The notes below the pieces were generated by a model that was given only the letters and a program-made list of their open reading frames with translations, made no database searches and was not told the origin of the DNA. Source: Variovorax sp. KK3 (lineage in GTDB: Bacteria; Pseudomonadota; Gammaproteobacteria; Burkholderiales; Burkholderiaceae_C). Taken from it: a stretch of 32,773 bases of DNA. Within the stretch, counting starts at the first letter, position 1, and each line of letters opens with the position of its first letter. The translations under genes and the position numbers were made by a program. Below, piece after piece: positions 7,610 through 15,770 of this stretch. The stretch spans positions 1 through 32,773 of the forward strand of contig NZ_LYVO01000081.1 of assembly GCF_001984055.1 (NCBI RefSeq), in the 5' to 3' direction.

Positions 7610-9169
7610 TCAGTGCCCTGCGACCTTGCCCCACTCCTGCTCGTAGGTGGTGACCAGGGTTTGATTGGAGAGGCGATTCACCTCCGCCGGCACACGCGCC
7701 ATGTCGCGCGGAAACTCGAAGAGCTGCGGGACGGCCGGCAGCGACAGGAAGCGCAAGCCCTCGGGCAGGGCGTCCGGCAGCCGATAGGGCCGGCGCCCGG
7801 CAATGATGAAGCCCCACTCGCCGAAGCTCGGCACGTGCGCGTGATACGGCGCCGCGCGCAGGCCGACCGATTCGACGGTTTCGACCACGGTCCAGAAGCT
7901 CTTGCGGGCGATCAACGGCGAGGTGGTCTGGATCACAGCGTAGCCGCCGGCCGCAAGCCGCTTGTCGAGCAAAGCGTAGAACGAGTTGGTATAGAGCTTG
8001 CCGATCGCGAAGTTGGTGGGATCGGGAAAGTCGACCACGATGACGTCGAACATCTCGCCCGGCTCCTGCAGCCAGCGAAACGCATCGGTGTTGACGACGT
8101 GCACCTTCGGCGACTTGAGCGCGCCGCCGTTGAGTGCCGCGAGCGTCTCGTGCGTGCTGAAGAGCCGTGTCATGTTCGGGTCGAGCTCGACCAGCGTGAT
8201 GCTGTCGACCGACGGATATTTCAGGACTTCGCGCACCGCCATGCCGTCGCCTCCGCCGAGCACGGCCACCTTCTTCGGCGCGCCCTGCGCCGCCATGGCC
8301 GGATGCACCAGGGCTTCGTGGTAGCGGTACTCGTCGCGCTCCGCGAACTGCAGGTTGCCGTTGAGGAAGAGGCGGTGCCCGGCGCCACCGCGCGTGACCA
8401 CGATGCGCTGGTAGGGCGAGCTCTCGCTGAAGACGATGCGGTCTTGGTAGAACTTGTCTTCGGCCAGGGTGGTGATGTGCTCGGAGAAGGCGAAGGCGGC
8501 GCCCAGCACGCCGAGTGTCAACAGGCAGGCCAGGGCGTGCGCGCCGACTCGCCGCAGTTCGTGCCGGAACAGCCACAGCGCCCAGAGCGCGACCGCCGCG
8601 TTCATGAACCCGAACAGCAGGCCGGTTCGGATCATGCCGAGCTGCGGCACCAGGAGCAGCGGAAAAGCGATCGACACCGCGAGCGCGCCCAGGTAGTCGA
8701 ATGTCAGCACCTGCGAAACGAGGTCCTTGAGCAGCACGTCCCGACGCAGGATGCGCATGACCAGCGGGATCTCCAGGCCCACCAGAGTGCCGACCACCAG
8801 CACCAGCCCGTAGAGCAACAGCCGGAACGCGCCGGGAACATAAGCGTTGGCGATGAAGAGCACCGCCGGCAGCGCACCACCGACCAGCGCCACCAGCAGC
8901 TCGATGCGCAGGAAGTGCGCCGGCAGTTGGCGATCGAAGTAGCGCGAGAGCCAGGAGCCCACGCCCATCGCGAACAGGTAGGTGCCGATGATGGTGCTGA
9001 ACTGCAGCACCGAGTCACCCAGCAGATAGGAGCTGAGCGCCGCCGCGCTGAGTTCGTACACGAGTCCACAGGCCGCGACAACGAACACGCTGGCCAGCAG
9101 CGCGATCTCGACCGGCTGCGGGCCGCGCGGCGCCGTCGTGGGCGGATGGCCCGAGGCTGCCTCGCTCAT
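7610..9169 (-). CDS. Membrane-anchored spermidine synthase-like aminopropyltransferase
   Basis: 519 aa. The first 230 residues contain about seven hydrophobic segments. The C-terminal half is a spermidine-synthase/SAM-type Rossmann domain with the motif LGGGDGM (304-310), acidic VELD (327-330) and VVDFPDP (378-384, Asp380 and Asp383), plus Tyr281/His284 in the substrate loop. Family members transfer aminopropyl groups from decarboxylated SAM to putrescine or similar amines. This long polytopic form is distinct from soluble SpeE. No speD (SAM decarboxylase) is in the window. It sits 16 nt behind the DUF350 gene and 3 nt before the FAD oxidase gene, so the three are almost certainly cotranscribed. 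The substrate and whether the active site works on membrane-associated amines are unknown. Confidence 0.88.
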   Translation of the reverse strand: MSEAASGHPPTTAPRGPQPVEIALLASVFVVAACGLVYELSAAALSSYLLGDSVLQFSTIIGTYLFAMGVGSWLSRYFDRQLPAHFLRIELLVALVGGALPAVLFIANAYVPGAFRLLLYGLVLVVGTLVGLEIPLVMRILRRDVLLKDLVSQVLTFDYLGALAVSIAFPLLLVPQLGMIRTGLLFGFMNAAVALWALWLFRHELRRVGAHALACLLTLGVLGAAFAFSEHITTLAEDKFYQDRIVFSESSPYQRIVVTRGGAGHRLFLNGNLQFAERDEYRYHEALVHPAMAAQGAPKKVAVLGGGDGMAVREVLKYPSVDSITLVELDPNMTRLFSTHETLAALNGGALKSPKVHVVNTDAFRWLQEPGEMFDVIVVDFPDPTNFAIGKLYTNSFYALLDKRLAAGGYAVIQTTSPLIARKSFWTVVETVESVGLRAAPYHAHVPSFGEWGFIIAGRRPYRLPDALPEGLRFLSLPAVPQLFEFPRDMARVPAEVNRLSNQTLVTTYEQEWGKVAGH

Positions 9170-9185
9170 CGGCTCTGGCGCAGGG

Positions 9186-9407
9186 TCAATGGATCGCTGC
9201 GGCGACGATGATGCTGATGCCCAGGCTCATCGCCGCCACCACCACGCCGAGCGCCACGTTCTGCTTCTCGACGATCTCTTGCCATAGGTCGTAGGGCGTG
9301 AGCTTGTCGATGATCAGGAAGGTGATCCAGAACACCAGCACGCCGATGATCGCGTACAGGATCGAGCCCAGGAAAGCCGCGGGCCTCAGCCATTCAATTC
9401 CCAACAT
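9186..9407 (-). CDS. DUF350 (UPF0719) small membrane protein
   Basis: 73 aa with two transmembrane helices (about residues 10-32 and 50-72) joined by a charged loop holding DKLTPYDLW and E-x-x-E. This matches a single half-unit of the DUF350 family; YjfL-like members have more helices. Start ATG 9407 has GGAGG 5 nt upstream. Family members are found next to spermidine synthase-like and SPFH or PspA-like genes, as here. A channel or scaffold role is only a guess. Confidence 0.85.
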   Translation of the reverse strand: MLGIEWLRPAAFLGSILYAIIGVLVFWITFLIIDKLTPYDLWQEIVEKQNVALGVVVAAMSLGISIIVAAAIH

Positions 9408-9428
9408 GAGAACCTCCGGATAAAAACG

Positions 9429-10910
9429 TCATTTGTGGCCGCCACCGCTGGAGTAGCCGCCATACGACCCGCTGGAGCCGCGCGAGCCACTGCCCGAGCT
9501 GCTGGTACAGGTGCTCAGGATGATCAGCAGGATGATGATGATCACCACGATCAGGATGATGGTGCCGCAGCCAAGCTTGCCGGCTGCGCTCACCGGCATC
9601 GCGTCGCTGCGCTTGAACATGTCCTTCTTGCGGTCGAGCTTGAAGGCCGCCGCCACCGCGGCGCTGTCGATCCTGCTGCCTGACGACCAGGTGAGTTCGC
9701 GTGCCGAGCGCTCCATCGACAGCAACGAAGTCCCGCTCGCGAAGTCGCGGTTGAAGGTCTTCTGGCCGCGCTCGACCTGCCAGTAGAACTCGCCGGCCAC
9801 GTAGGTGGTCTCGGCGTTGTACGCGTACTGCTGCTGGTAAGTCTTGCCCAGGTACTTGGCGGTACTCCCGCTTTCGGCCATGGTCGGCGCGCCGGTGGTG
9901 GGCTTGACCAGGCTCCAGCCATCTTCGGCATCGACCAGGAAGTTGAAGCCGCGCTTCTTGTTGTAGAGCAGGTACTCGTTCCAGCCGAAATGCTCGTCGT
10001 CGCCCGGCGCCACGCCCATGCGGTGCTGGAAGCCGACCACCTGCCAATCGGCGCCCTGCAACTGCCCGGTGGTGCCGATCGGAATCAGCGGCTGCACCGG
10101 CTCGTCCTGCTCGGCATGGCGCAGCTCGCCGCCGATGCCCTGCGTCAGGTCGATGATGCTGTTGCAGGCGCGGCAGGTGACGCTCTTGCTTTCGGCGAAG
10201 TTGACCGTGACCGGCGCGCCGCAGTTGGGGCAGTTGAAGCTGCGGCCCTTTTCTTCCTTGGCCGATTCGTCGCGCAGGCCGGTCAGCTGCAGGTCTTCGA
10301 GCTGCACCGCGCGGCCAAGGTAGGCGCCGGGCGGGTGCGTGTCGTAGTCCAGGCTGAGCACCAGCCCGGTATCGCTGCGCAGTTCGACCACCGCGAACGG
10401 CGCGCCGAGTTCGGGCAGCCGCGGCAGTTCGCCCTGCGCCGAGACCAGCCGGACCTGCTCGTTCGAGGCGACCGTGTAGTTCTGGCCGTTGAAGGCCGTG
10501 GTGGCGCCGACGCGCAGCTCCGAAGGATGCGGCACCTCGCGCTGCAGCGTGTGCGGCACCGCAAAGACGAAGGCCCCGTTGTCCTCGCTCAGGACGCCGG
10601 TGCGTTCGCCGTCGAGCGCGGCGATCCACTCGGTCCAGCGGCCGCCGTCGTAGCTGTACTGGAGACGGCCGACGAGCGTGAAGGGCTGGTCCCGGATGCG
10701 CCCGCTGGCGAAGAGCTGCAGCGGGCTGAAGTCGTCGAACAGCTCCGCCATCTTGCCGATGCGCGCGAGCGCGTCGCCCTGGCGCACGACGGTGCTCTGG
10801 CAATAAGCGCAGACGGCGTGGGTGGACTGCGCGGAGCGAAATTCGACCGGCGCGCCGCAGCCGGGGCAGGGGGCGCGGTAACTGCGCTGCTGGGAAGTGT
10901 CGGTGGCCAC
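9429..10910 (-). CDS. Zinc-ribbon DUF4178 protein with C-terminal membrane anchor
   Basis: 493 aa. Two CxxC...CxxC zinc ribbons are seen: Cys15/18/34/37 and Cys227/230/246/249. Each is followed by a DUF4178-type domain with recurring features such as LVGRLQYSYDGGRWTEW and a W-x-E-Y/W strand, so the protein is an internal duplication. Near the C-terminus is one very hydrophobic helix (isoleucine/leucine-rich, after GCGTI). It ends in a Ser/Gly-rich tail. The zinc ribbons suggest nucleic-acid or protein binding on the cytoplasmic side of the membrane. It lies 21 nt before the DUF350 start and downstream of the SPFH gene, with a REP-like hairpin between them. Function is not established for the family. 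Confidence 0.8.
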   Translation of the reverse strand: MATDTSQQRSYRAPCPGCGAPVEFRSAQSTHAVCAYCQSTVVRQGDALARIGKMAELFDDFSPLQLFASGRIRDQPFTLVGRLQYSYDGGRWTEWIAALDGERTGVLSEDNGAFVFAVPHTLQREVPHPSELRVGATTAFNGQNYTVASNEQVRLVSAQGELPRLPELGAPFAVVELRSDTGLVLSLDYDTHPPGAYLGRAVQLEDLQLTGLRDESAKEEKGRSFNCPNCGAPVTVNFAESKSVTCRACNSIIDLTQGIGGELRHAEQDEPVQPLIPIGTTGQLQGADWQVVGFQHRMGVAPGDDEHFGWNEYLLYNKKRGFNFLVDAEDGWSLVKPTTGAPTMAESGSTAKYLGKTYQQQYAYNAETTYVAGEFYWQVERGQKTFNRDFASGTSLLSMERSARELTWSSGSRIDSAAVAAAFKLDRKKDMFKRSDAMPVSAAGKLGCGTIILIVVIIIILLIILSTCTSSSGSGSRGSSGSYGGYSSGGGHK

Positions 10911-10927
10911 GAAGGGGACGGCAGAGG

Positions 10928-10980
10928 TTCGCTCGCCCCGAGCTTGTCGACCGGGCGCCGACAGGCTCAGGCAAAGCGAA
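10928..10980. repeat. REP-like inverted repeat
   Basis: Two arms of about 25 bp face each other. The left arm contains CCGAGCTTGTCGA and the right arm GCCGACAGGCTCAGG. Both resemble the CCTGAGC-TGTCGAAGG family of dispersed palindromes that I know from many Burkholderiales and other proteobacterial genomes. It fills most of the 76-bp gap between the SPFH and DUF4178 genes and could act as an mRNA stabiliser or partial terminator there. Confidence 0.6.
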
Positions 10981-10986
10981 TGGCGC

Positions 10987-12042
10987 TCAGACCAGCTTCT
11001 TCAGCAGTTCCGCCTTCTTGGCGTCGAATTCCTCTAGCGTGAGGATGCCCTTGGCCTTGAGCTCGCCGAGCTTTTCGAGCGTGGTCATCACGTCGGCCGG
11101 GTTGACCACGGCCACGGCCGGCGACTGCTGCGCGCTGGCAGCGGCCGATGCGGCAGGGTTGTTCGGATTGAGGCCCTGCTGGAGGTTTTGCGCGAGCACC
11201 TGGCCGAGCGCCACGCCTGCGCCCAGGCCCATCGCGTCGCCGGCGATGCCACCGCCCTGGCCCGATCCTTCGGCGAACTTCGGGATCGCCTGCGCCGTCT
11301 GGTATTGCATGAACTTGCCCATGTCGTTGCCGACCATGCCCATGCCGATCTTCTGGTCGAGGATCTTCTGCAGCTCTTCGGGCAGCGAGACGTTCTGGAC
11401 GGTGATGGTCTCGAGCTGGATGCCGATCTTGGCGAACTCCGGCACCAGCTGCGCGGCGAGGGCCTGCGCGAACTGGATCTGGTTGGCCGCGAGGTCCAGG
11501 AAGGGCACGCCGCTCGAAGCGATGGCGTTGCTGATGTTCTGCAGCACCAGGCCGCGCAGCTGACCGTCGAGATCGGCCACGGAATAGATGTCGCGCGTGC
11601 CCGAGATTTCAGTGTGGAACAGCTTGGCGTCGCCGATGCGGAAGCTGTAGTTGCCGAAGGCGCGCAGGCGAACGGCGCCGAAGTCCTTGTCGCGGATCGT
11701 GATCGGCTGGGGCGTGCCCCATTTCTGGTCGACCTGCTGCCGCGTACTGAAGAAGTAGACGTCGCTCTTGAAGGGGGACTCGAAGAGCTTGTCCCAGTTC
11801 TTCAGGTAGGTGAGTACGGGCAGCGTCTGCGTGGTGAGCTTGTACATGCCCGGGCCGAACACGTCGGCCACCTTGCCCTCGTTGACGAAGACCGCGACCT
11901 GCGACTCGCGCACCGTGAGCGAGGCGCCGTTCTGGATTTCCATCTCGGCCATCGGGAAGCGCCAGGCCAGGGTGCCATCCCCGGTCTCTGTCCACTGAAT
12001 GATGTCGATGAACTGCTTCTTGATGAAATCCATGAGCGCCAC
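10987..12042 (-). CDS. SPFH-domain protein with C-terminal SHOCT motif
   Basis: 351 aa from the GTG at 12042, which has GAGGAG 5 nt upstream; an ATG at 12033 is the alternative. The frame continues upstream but without ribosome-site support. The body is a YdjI-type SPFH/Band-7 domain (starting DFIKKQFID, with ESQVAVFVNEGKVADVFGPGMY, then DYAVRLRAFGNYSFRI-like strands and VQNVSLPEELQ). It is followed by a Gly/Ala/Gln-rich low-complexity stretch. The last 35 residues, LEKLGELKAKGILTLEEFDAKKAELL, are a textbook SHOCT motif. SPFH proteins form membrane-bound oligomers. It is the first gene of a five-gene minus-strand set with DUF4178, DUF350, aminopropyltransferase and FAD oxidase genes and may provide the scaffold. 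Confidence 0.85.
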   Translation of the reverse strand: MALMDFIKKQFIDIIQWTETGDGTLAWRFPMAEMEIQNGASLTVRESQVAVFVNEGKVADVFGPGMYKLTTQTLPVLTYLKNWDKLFESPFKSDVYFFSTRQQVDQKWGTPQPITIRDKDFGAVRLRAFGNYSFRIGDAKLFHTEISGTRDIYSVADLDGQLRGLVLQNISNAIASSGVPFLDLAANQIQFAQALAAQLVPEFAKIGIQLETITVQNVSLPEELQKILDQKIGMGMVGNDMGKFMQYQTAQAIPKFAEGSGQGGGIAGDAMGLGAGVALGQVLAQNLQQGLNPNNPAASAAASAQQSPAVAVVNPADVMTTLEKLGELKAKGILTLEEFDAKKAELLKKLV

Positions 12043-12156
12043 GATCACTCCTCGTCCGTTTTTGGGTCGGCCATATTGCCACATCGACCCACGGACCGGC
12101 ATGCAATTTGGGCGCGTGACAAGCCGCCGTCACAGAAAGCGAGAAAGCGCGAGGTC

Positions 12157-12162
12157 TACAAT
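12157..12162 (+). promoter_or_regulatory. -10 box of maeB
   Basis: TACAAT followed by a GC-rich start region matches the common -10 form in this group. It predicts a transcript start near 12169 and a leader of about 34 nt ending in GGAG 9 nt before the maeB ATG. No convincing -35 hexamer was seen at 17 nt. Confidence 0.45.
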
Positions 12163-12202
12163 CGGCGCCCCCTACAAGAAGCGTTGCACGGAGCCAAGGC
12201 AC

Positions 12203-14542
12203 ATGTCCGATCTGACTTCCCCGATCCCCACGCCCGAAGACAAGCGCGCCGAACTGCGCCGGGCGGCACTCGAGTACCACGAGCTTCCGATCCCGGGCAA
12301 GATCGCCATCGCGGCCACGAAGCAGATGCTCAACCAGCGCGACCTGGCGCTGGCTTATTCGCCAGGGGTCGCCGCGCCGTGCGAAGAAATCGTCAAGGAC
12401 CCGGTCAACGCCTTCAAGTACACCGCACGCGGCAATCTGGTGGCCGTGATCAGCAACGGAACCGCCGTGCTGGGGCTCGGCGACATCGGCCCATTGGCGT
12501 CCAAGCCGGTGATGGAAGGCAAGGGCGTCCTGTTCAAGAAATTCGCCGGCGTCGACGTCTTCGACATCGAGATCGACGAGAAGGACCCGGCCAGGCTGGT
12601 CGAAGTCATCGCTGCGCTCGAGCCCACCTTCGGCGCGATCAATCTCGAAGACATCAAGGCGCCGGACTGCTTCTACGTCGAGCGCGAGTTGCGCAAGCGC
12701 ATGAAGATCCCCGTCTTCCACGACGACCAGCACGGCACCGCGATCACGGTGGCTGCGGCCATGCTCAATGGGTTGAAGGTGGTGGGCAAGAACATCGCCG
12801 AGGTCAAGCTGGTCACGTCGGGCGCCGGCGCCGCGGCACTGGCCTGTCTGAACCTGCTGCTCAAGGTGGGGCTGAAGCGCGAGAACGTGTTCGTGACCGA
12901 CCTGGCCGGCGTGGTCTACGAAGGCCGGACCGAGTTGATGGACGACGACAAGCGCCAATTCATGCAGAAGACCGAGGCGCGCTCCCTCGGCGAGGTGATC
13001 GAGGGCGCCGACGTGTTCCTGGGTCTTTCGGCCGGCGGCGTGCTCAAGCCCGCGATGGTGGCCAAGATGGCGGCCAGGCCGGTGATCTTCGCACTGGCGA
13101 ACCCCAATCCTGAAATCACGCCCGAGGACGCGAAGGCGGTGCGCGACGATGTCGTCATGGCCACCGGCCGCACGGACTATCCGAACCAGGTCAACAACGT
13201 CCTGTGCTTCCCGTACATCTTCCGCGGCGCGCTCGACTGCGGCGCGACCACCATCACCGATGAGATGGAAGTCGCGGCCGTGCATGCGATCGCCGAGCTG
13301 GCGCAAGCCGAGCAGAGCGAGCGGGTGGCCGCCGCCTACGTGGGCGAGCAGCTCAGCTTCGGGCCCGAGTACCTGATTCCGAAGCCATTCGACCCGCGGC
13401 TCATGATGAAGATCGCGCCCGCGGTCGCCAAGGCGGCCGCCGAGAGCGGCGTCGCGGTGCGCCCCATCGCCGATCTGGACGCCTACCGCGACAAGCTGCA
13501 GAGCTTCGTCTATGCGTCGGGCACCACCATGAAGCCGATCTTCGACGCGGCCAAGCGTGCGCCGAAGAAGCGGGTCGCCTACAGCGAAGGCGAAGAAGAG
13601 CGCGTGCTCCGCGCGGCGCAGATCGTGGTCGACGAAGGTGTCGCCAGGCCGACGCTGATCGGACGGCCTGCCGTCATTGCGCAGCGCATCGAGAAGTTCG
13701 GGCTCAGGCTCCGGGAAGAAGTCGACTACGACGTGGTCAACACCGAGTTCGATCATCGCTACCGCGACTTCTGGCAGACCTACCACCGCATGACCGAGCG
13801 CAAGGGCATCACGGTGCAGGTCGCCAAGATCGAGATGCGGCGGCGCCTGACCCTCATCGGCGCGATGCTGCTGCACAAGGGCGACGTCGACGGGCTGATC
13901 TGCGGCACCTGGGGGACGACGGCGCTGCACCTGCGCTATATCGACCAGGTGATCGGCAAGCGCGCCGGCGGTTGCGCGAGCACGCCGCAAGACGTGCCGA
14001 TCTACGCCTGCATGAACGGACTCCTGCTGCCCGATCGGCAGGTGTTCCTGGTCGACACCCACGTGAACTACGACCCCACCGCCGAGGAGCTGACCGAGAT
14101 CACCACCATGGCCGCCGAGGAGATGATGCGCTTCGGCATCAAGCCGAAGGCGGCGCTGCTGTCCCATTCGAATTTCGGCACCAGCGAGCATCCCAGCGCC
14201 CTCAAGATGCGCCAAGTCCTTTGCCTGCTGCGCGAACAAGCGCCCTGGCTCGAAGTCGACGGTGAAATGCACGGGGACGTTGCTTTGGACGGCAAGCAGC
14301 GGGCTGCCGTCATGCCCCACAGCGCGCTCGCCGGCAATGCCAATCTGCTGGTATTCCCGAACATCGACGCGGCCAACATTTCCTACAACCTGCTGAAGAC
14401 CGCGGCAGGCGGCAACATCGCAATCGGTCCGGTGCTGCTCGGCGCGGCCAAACCGGTGCACATCCTCACGGCGAGCGCCACCGTCCGCCGCATCGTGAAC
14501 ATGACAGCCTTAACCGTGGCTGACGCCAACGCCGAACGCTGA
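12203..14542 (+). CDS. maeB: NADP-dependent malic enzyme fused to phosphotransacetylase-like domain
   Basis: 779 aa. It decarboxylates malate to pyruvate with formation of NADPH. The malic-enzyme N domain (1 to about 165) has Tyr52 in AYSPGVAAPC, Lys107 (EGKGVLFKK) and the metal region LEDIKAPDCF (from Leu148) with FHDDQHGTA (172-180). The NADP domain starts near 195 with TSGAGAAAL (205-213). From about residue 430 a PTA_PTB domain follows (RVAYSEGEEERVLRAAQ, MHGDVALD, GPVLLGAAKPVHIL). This is regulatory in MaeB proteins, where acetyl-CoA binds, rather than catalytic. Length is usual for the fused enzyme. The ATG at 12203 has GGAG 9 nt upstream. The frame also stays open upstream to 11999, across the SPFH start, and that extension is rejected. 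Confidence 0.96.
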   Translation: MSDLTSPIPTPEDKRAELRRAALEYHELPIPGKIAIAATKQMLNQRDLALAYSPGVAAPCEEIVKDPVNAFKYTARGNLVAVISNGTAVLGLGDIGPLASKPVMEGKGVLFKKFAGVDVFDIEIDEKDPARLVEVIAALEPTFGAINLEDIKAPDCFYVERELRKRMKIPVFHDDQHGTAITVAAAMLNGLKVVGKNIAEVKLVTSGAGAAALACLNLLLKVGLKRENVFVTDLAGVVYEGRTELMDDDKRQFMQKTEARSLGEVIEGADVFLGLSAGGVLKPAMVAKMAARPVIFALANPNPEITPEDAKAVRDDVVMATGRTDYPNQVNNVLCFPYIFRGALDCGATTITDEMEVAAVHAIAELAQAEQSERVAAAYVGEQLSFGPEYLIPKPFDPRLMMKIAPAVAKAAAESGVAVRPIADLDAYRDKLQSFVYASGTTMKPIFDAAKRAPKKRVAYSEGEEERVLRAAQIVVDEGVARPTLIGRPAVIAQRIEKFGLRLREEVDYDVVNTEFDHRYRDFWQTYHRMTERKGITVQVAKIEMRRRLTLIGAMLLHKGDVDGLICGTWGTTALHLRYIDQVIGKRAGGCASTPQDVPIYACMNGLLLPDRQVFLVDTHVNYDPTAEELTEITTMAAEEMMRFGIKPKAALLSHSNFGTSEHPSALKMRQVLCLLREQAPWLEVDGEMHGDVALDGKQRAAVMPHSALAGNANLLVFPNIDAANISYNLLKTAAGGNIAIGPVLLGAAKPVHILTASATVRRIVNMTALTVADANAER

Positions 14543-14592
14543 GGCTTCAGGCGACAGTAGTCGCTAACTTTTCTTTGTCCTCCCGAGGCCCG

Positions 14593-14619
14593 GCGCCTGC
14601 CCAAAGATTGAGCAGGCGC
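14593..14619 (+). terminator. Possible terminator of maeB
   Basis: A perfect 8-bp inverted repeat, GCGCCTGC / GCAGGCGC, with an 11-nt loop lies 50 bases past the maeB stop. It is followed only by TTGCTATTTG, a weak U-tract, so termination may be partial. The rest of 14543-14723 shows no further gene; it must also hold the promoter of the ribonuclease gene. Confidence 0.4.
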
Positions 14620-14723
14620 TTGCTATTTGTGCGCCCGTCAGGCACACTTGCGGCCTTGAATTTGCGGGTTAACCCGGAGGTTGACCCCCAATTCGGCCCT
14701 CGCTCCTTTCCTTCTGGTGCCCC

Positions 14724-15137
14724 ATGGCGGCTTACGCCTCGATCATTTCCTCGGCCTCCAAGTTTGCGCTCACTAGCATGTTGCTTGTGGGTCTTTCCTC
14801 CGGAGTCGAAGCTCGTGAATGGTTCGGCAGCCGCCCCGGGAAACCGGCGGAGGAATCGATTACGTTGACCGAATTGCCGATACAGGGCCAGCGAACGTAC
14901 GGGGCCATTTTGAAGGGTGGCCCATTTCGGTACGAAAAGGACGGCTCGGTGTTCGGCAACCGCGAACGCCTGCTGCCGCAAGAGCGCCGAGGCCATTACC
15001 GAGAGTACACGGTCGAGACACCCGGATCGCGCGACCGGGGCGCTCGGCGCATCGTCTGCGGAGGCGAGCGCATAACGCCCTCGGCCTGCTGGTATACGGC
15101 AGACCACTACGCGAGTTTCAGGCGAATCGTGCCATGA
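14724..15137 (+). CDS. Secreted guanyl-specific ribonuclease (RNase Sa/barnase family)
   Basis: 137 aa. A signal peptide covers about residues 1-30 with likely cleavage after VEA. The mature part matches the microbial RNase N1/T1 family and is closest, from memory, to Streptomyces RNase Sa: VFGNRERLLP, YREYTVETPGSRDRGARRIVCGG and YTADHYASFRRI. Catalytic residues by analogy are Glu94 (general base), Arg105, Arg109 and His128 (general acid). The two Cys (112 and 122) could form a disulphide. The enzyme would cleave RNA after guanosine, outside the cell or in a rival. The stop overlaps the start of a barstar gene (ATGA), so inhibitor and toxin are made together. No clear Shine-Dalgarno precedes the ATG at 14724. 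Confidence 0.88.
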   Translation: MAAYASIISSASKFALTSMLLVGLSSGVEAREWFGSRPGKPAEESITLTELPIQGQRTYGAILKGGPFRYEKDGSVFGNRERLLPQERRGHYREYTVETPGSRDRGARRIVCGGERITPSACWYTADHYASFRRIVP

Positions 15138-15619
15138 CCGATGAACTGGATTGGAACGGCGCACCCAGGCGCCCTGAGCTAATGATGACGACGACAACCA
15201 TGGAAAGACCAGCGGAGATGACCCCCACACTTCGGGGCGTGCGACCCAACATCGTGCAGTCGATTCGCGCGTTTCGCGTGAACGATCTGCAGGAAGCGGC
15301 GCATGCGACCAACCAGCATTTTCTCTACGCCAATCTCGGCAATGCGCAGACCAAGCAAGACGTGCTGGACCTGATCGCCCAGCAATTCATGTTCCCGCAG
15401 CACTTCGGCAAGAACTTCGATGCGCTGTACGACTGCATGACCGATCCCTTGCATAAATCGGGCCCGCAGCCTGGTTTCGTCATCGTGCTGGAGCAGATTC
15501 CGGCCAATGCCAAATTCGACAAGGAAGCGCGCGAGCAGTTGCTCGACATCTTCCGCGACGCCGCCGACTACTGGGGCGACCGGAAAATTCCGTTCAGGTG
15601 CTTCTATTCTTTTCTGTAG
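15134..15619 (+). CDS. Barstar-family ribonuclease inhibitor
   Basis: 161 aa. The C-terminal 90 residues are the barstar fold (HFLYANLGNAQTKQDVLDLIAQQF, HFGKNFDALYDCMTDP, GFVIVLEQI). The segment NFDALYDCMTD corresponds to the barnase-contact helix of barstar. About 65 N-terminal residues precede the core, with a Met/Thr-rich stretch. A later start at 15182 or beyond is possible, but the ATG at 15134 overlaps the ribonuclease stop in the coupled ATGA arrangement. The protein should be cytoplasmic and protect the cell from the ribonuclease before its export. Confidence 0.9.
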   Translation: MTDELDWNGAPRRPELMMTTTTMERPAEMTPTLRGVRPNIVQSIRAFRVNDLQEAAHATNQHFLYANLGNAQTKQDVLDLIAQQFMFPQHFGKNFDALYDCMTDPLHKSGPQPGFVIVLEQIPANAKFDKEAREQLLDIFRDAADYWGDRKIPFRCFYSFL

Positions 15620-15652
15620 CCCGTTCTGCATCCACCAGCCAAGCAGAACGGG
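15620..15652 (+). terminator. Strong hairpin directly after barstar stop
   Basis: A perfect 10-bp inverted repeat, CCCGTTCTGC / GCAGAACGGG, with a 13-nt loop begins at the base after the TAG stop. There is no U-tract, so it may act as an mRNA 3' stabiliser or a weak terminator. A canonical bidirectional terminator lies 170 bp further on. Confidence 0.45.
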
Positions 15653-15695
15653 CGAACGAGGCTAACGGTTCAGAGCCGGTCTCGGGCATCGAACT

Positions 15696-15770
15696 TCAAA
15701 CCAGCGATCCTTCGGCAGAGAAGATGCCGACCGACAAGTTGACGGACGTGTCGCCCCTGGCGTTGCGCAT
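15696..15770 (-). other. Possible small ORF or gene remnant (24 codons)
   Basis: ATG at 15770 has AAGGGG 6 nt upstream and opens 24 codons with host-like third-position GC (MRNARGDTSVNLSVGIFSAEGSLV). The frame continues a further six codons upstream (PALKGL before LMRNARG) before a stop, so it may be the end of a decayed gene rather than a new small protein. It is not recognised. A plus-strand alternative of 29 codons (15724-15813) covers the same bases. The evidence is weak; the interval 15653-15824 otherwise shows nothing. Confidence 0.2.

Noticed and set aside
6389..9211. Plus-strand open frame of 940 codons
   Set aside because: It lies antisense to the FAD oxidase and aminopropyltransferase genes; its product is His/Arg/Gln-rich low-complexity without a family. 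High GC keeps such antisense frames open.
11999..12202. N-terminal extension of maeB
   Set aside because: It would overlap the SPFH start and lacks similarity to malic enzyme; ATG 12203 has a ribosome site and a -10 box upstream.
11609..14461. Minus-strand open frame of 950 codons
   Set aside because: It is the antisense shadow of maeB joined to a piece of the SPFH gene in another frame; no family motif.
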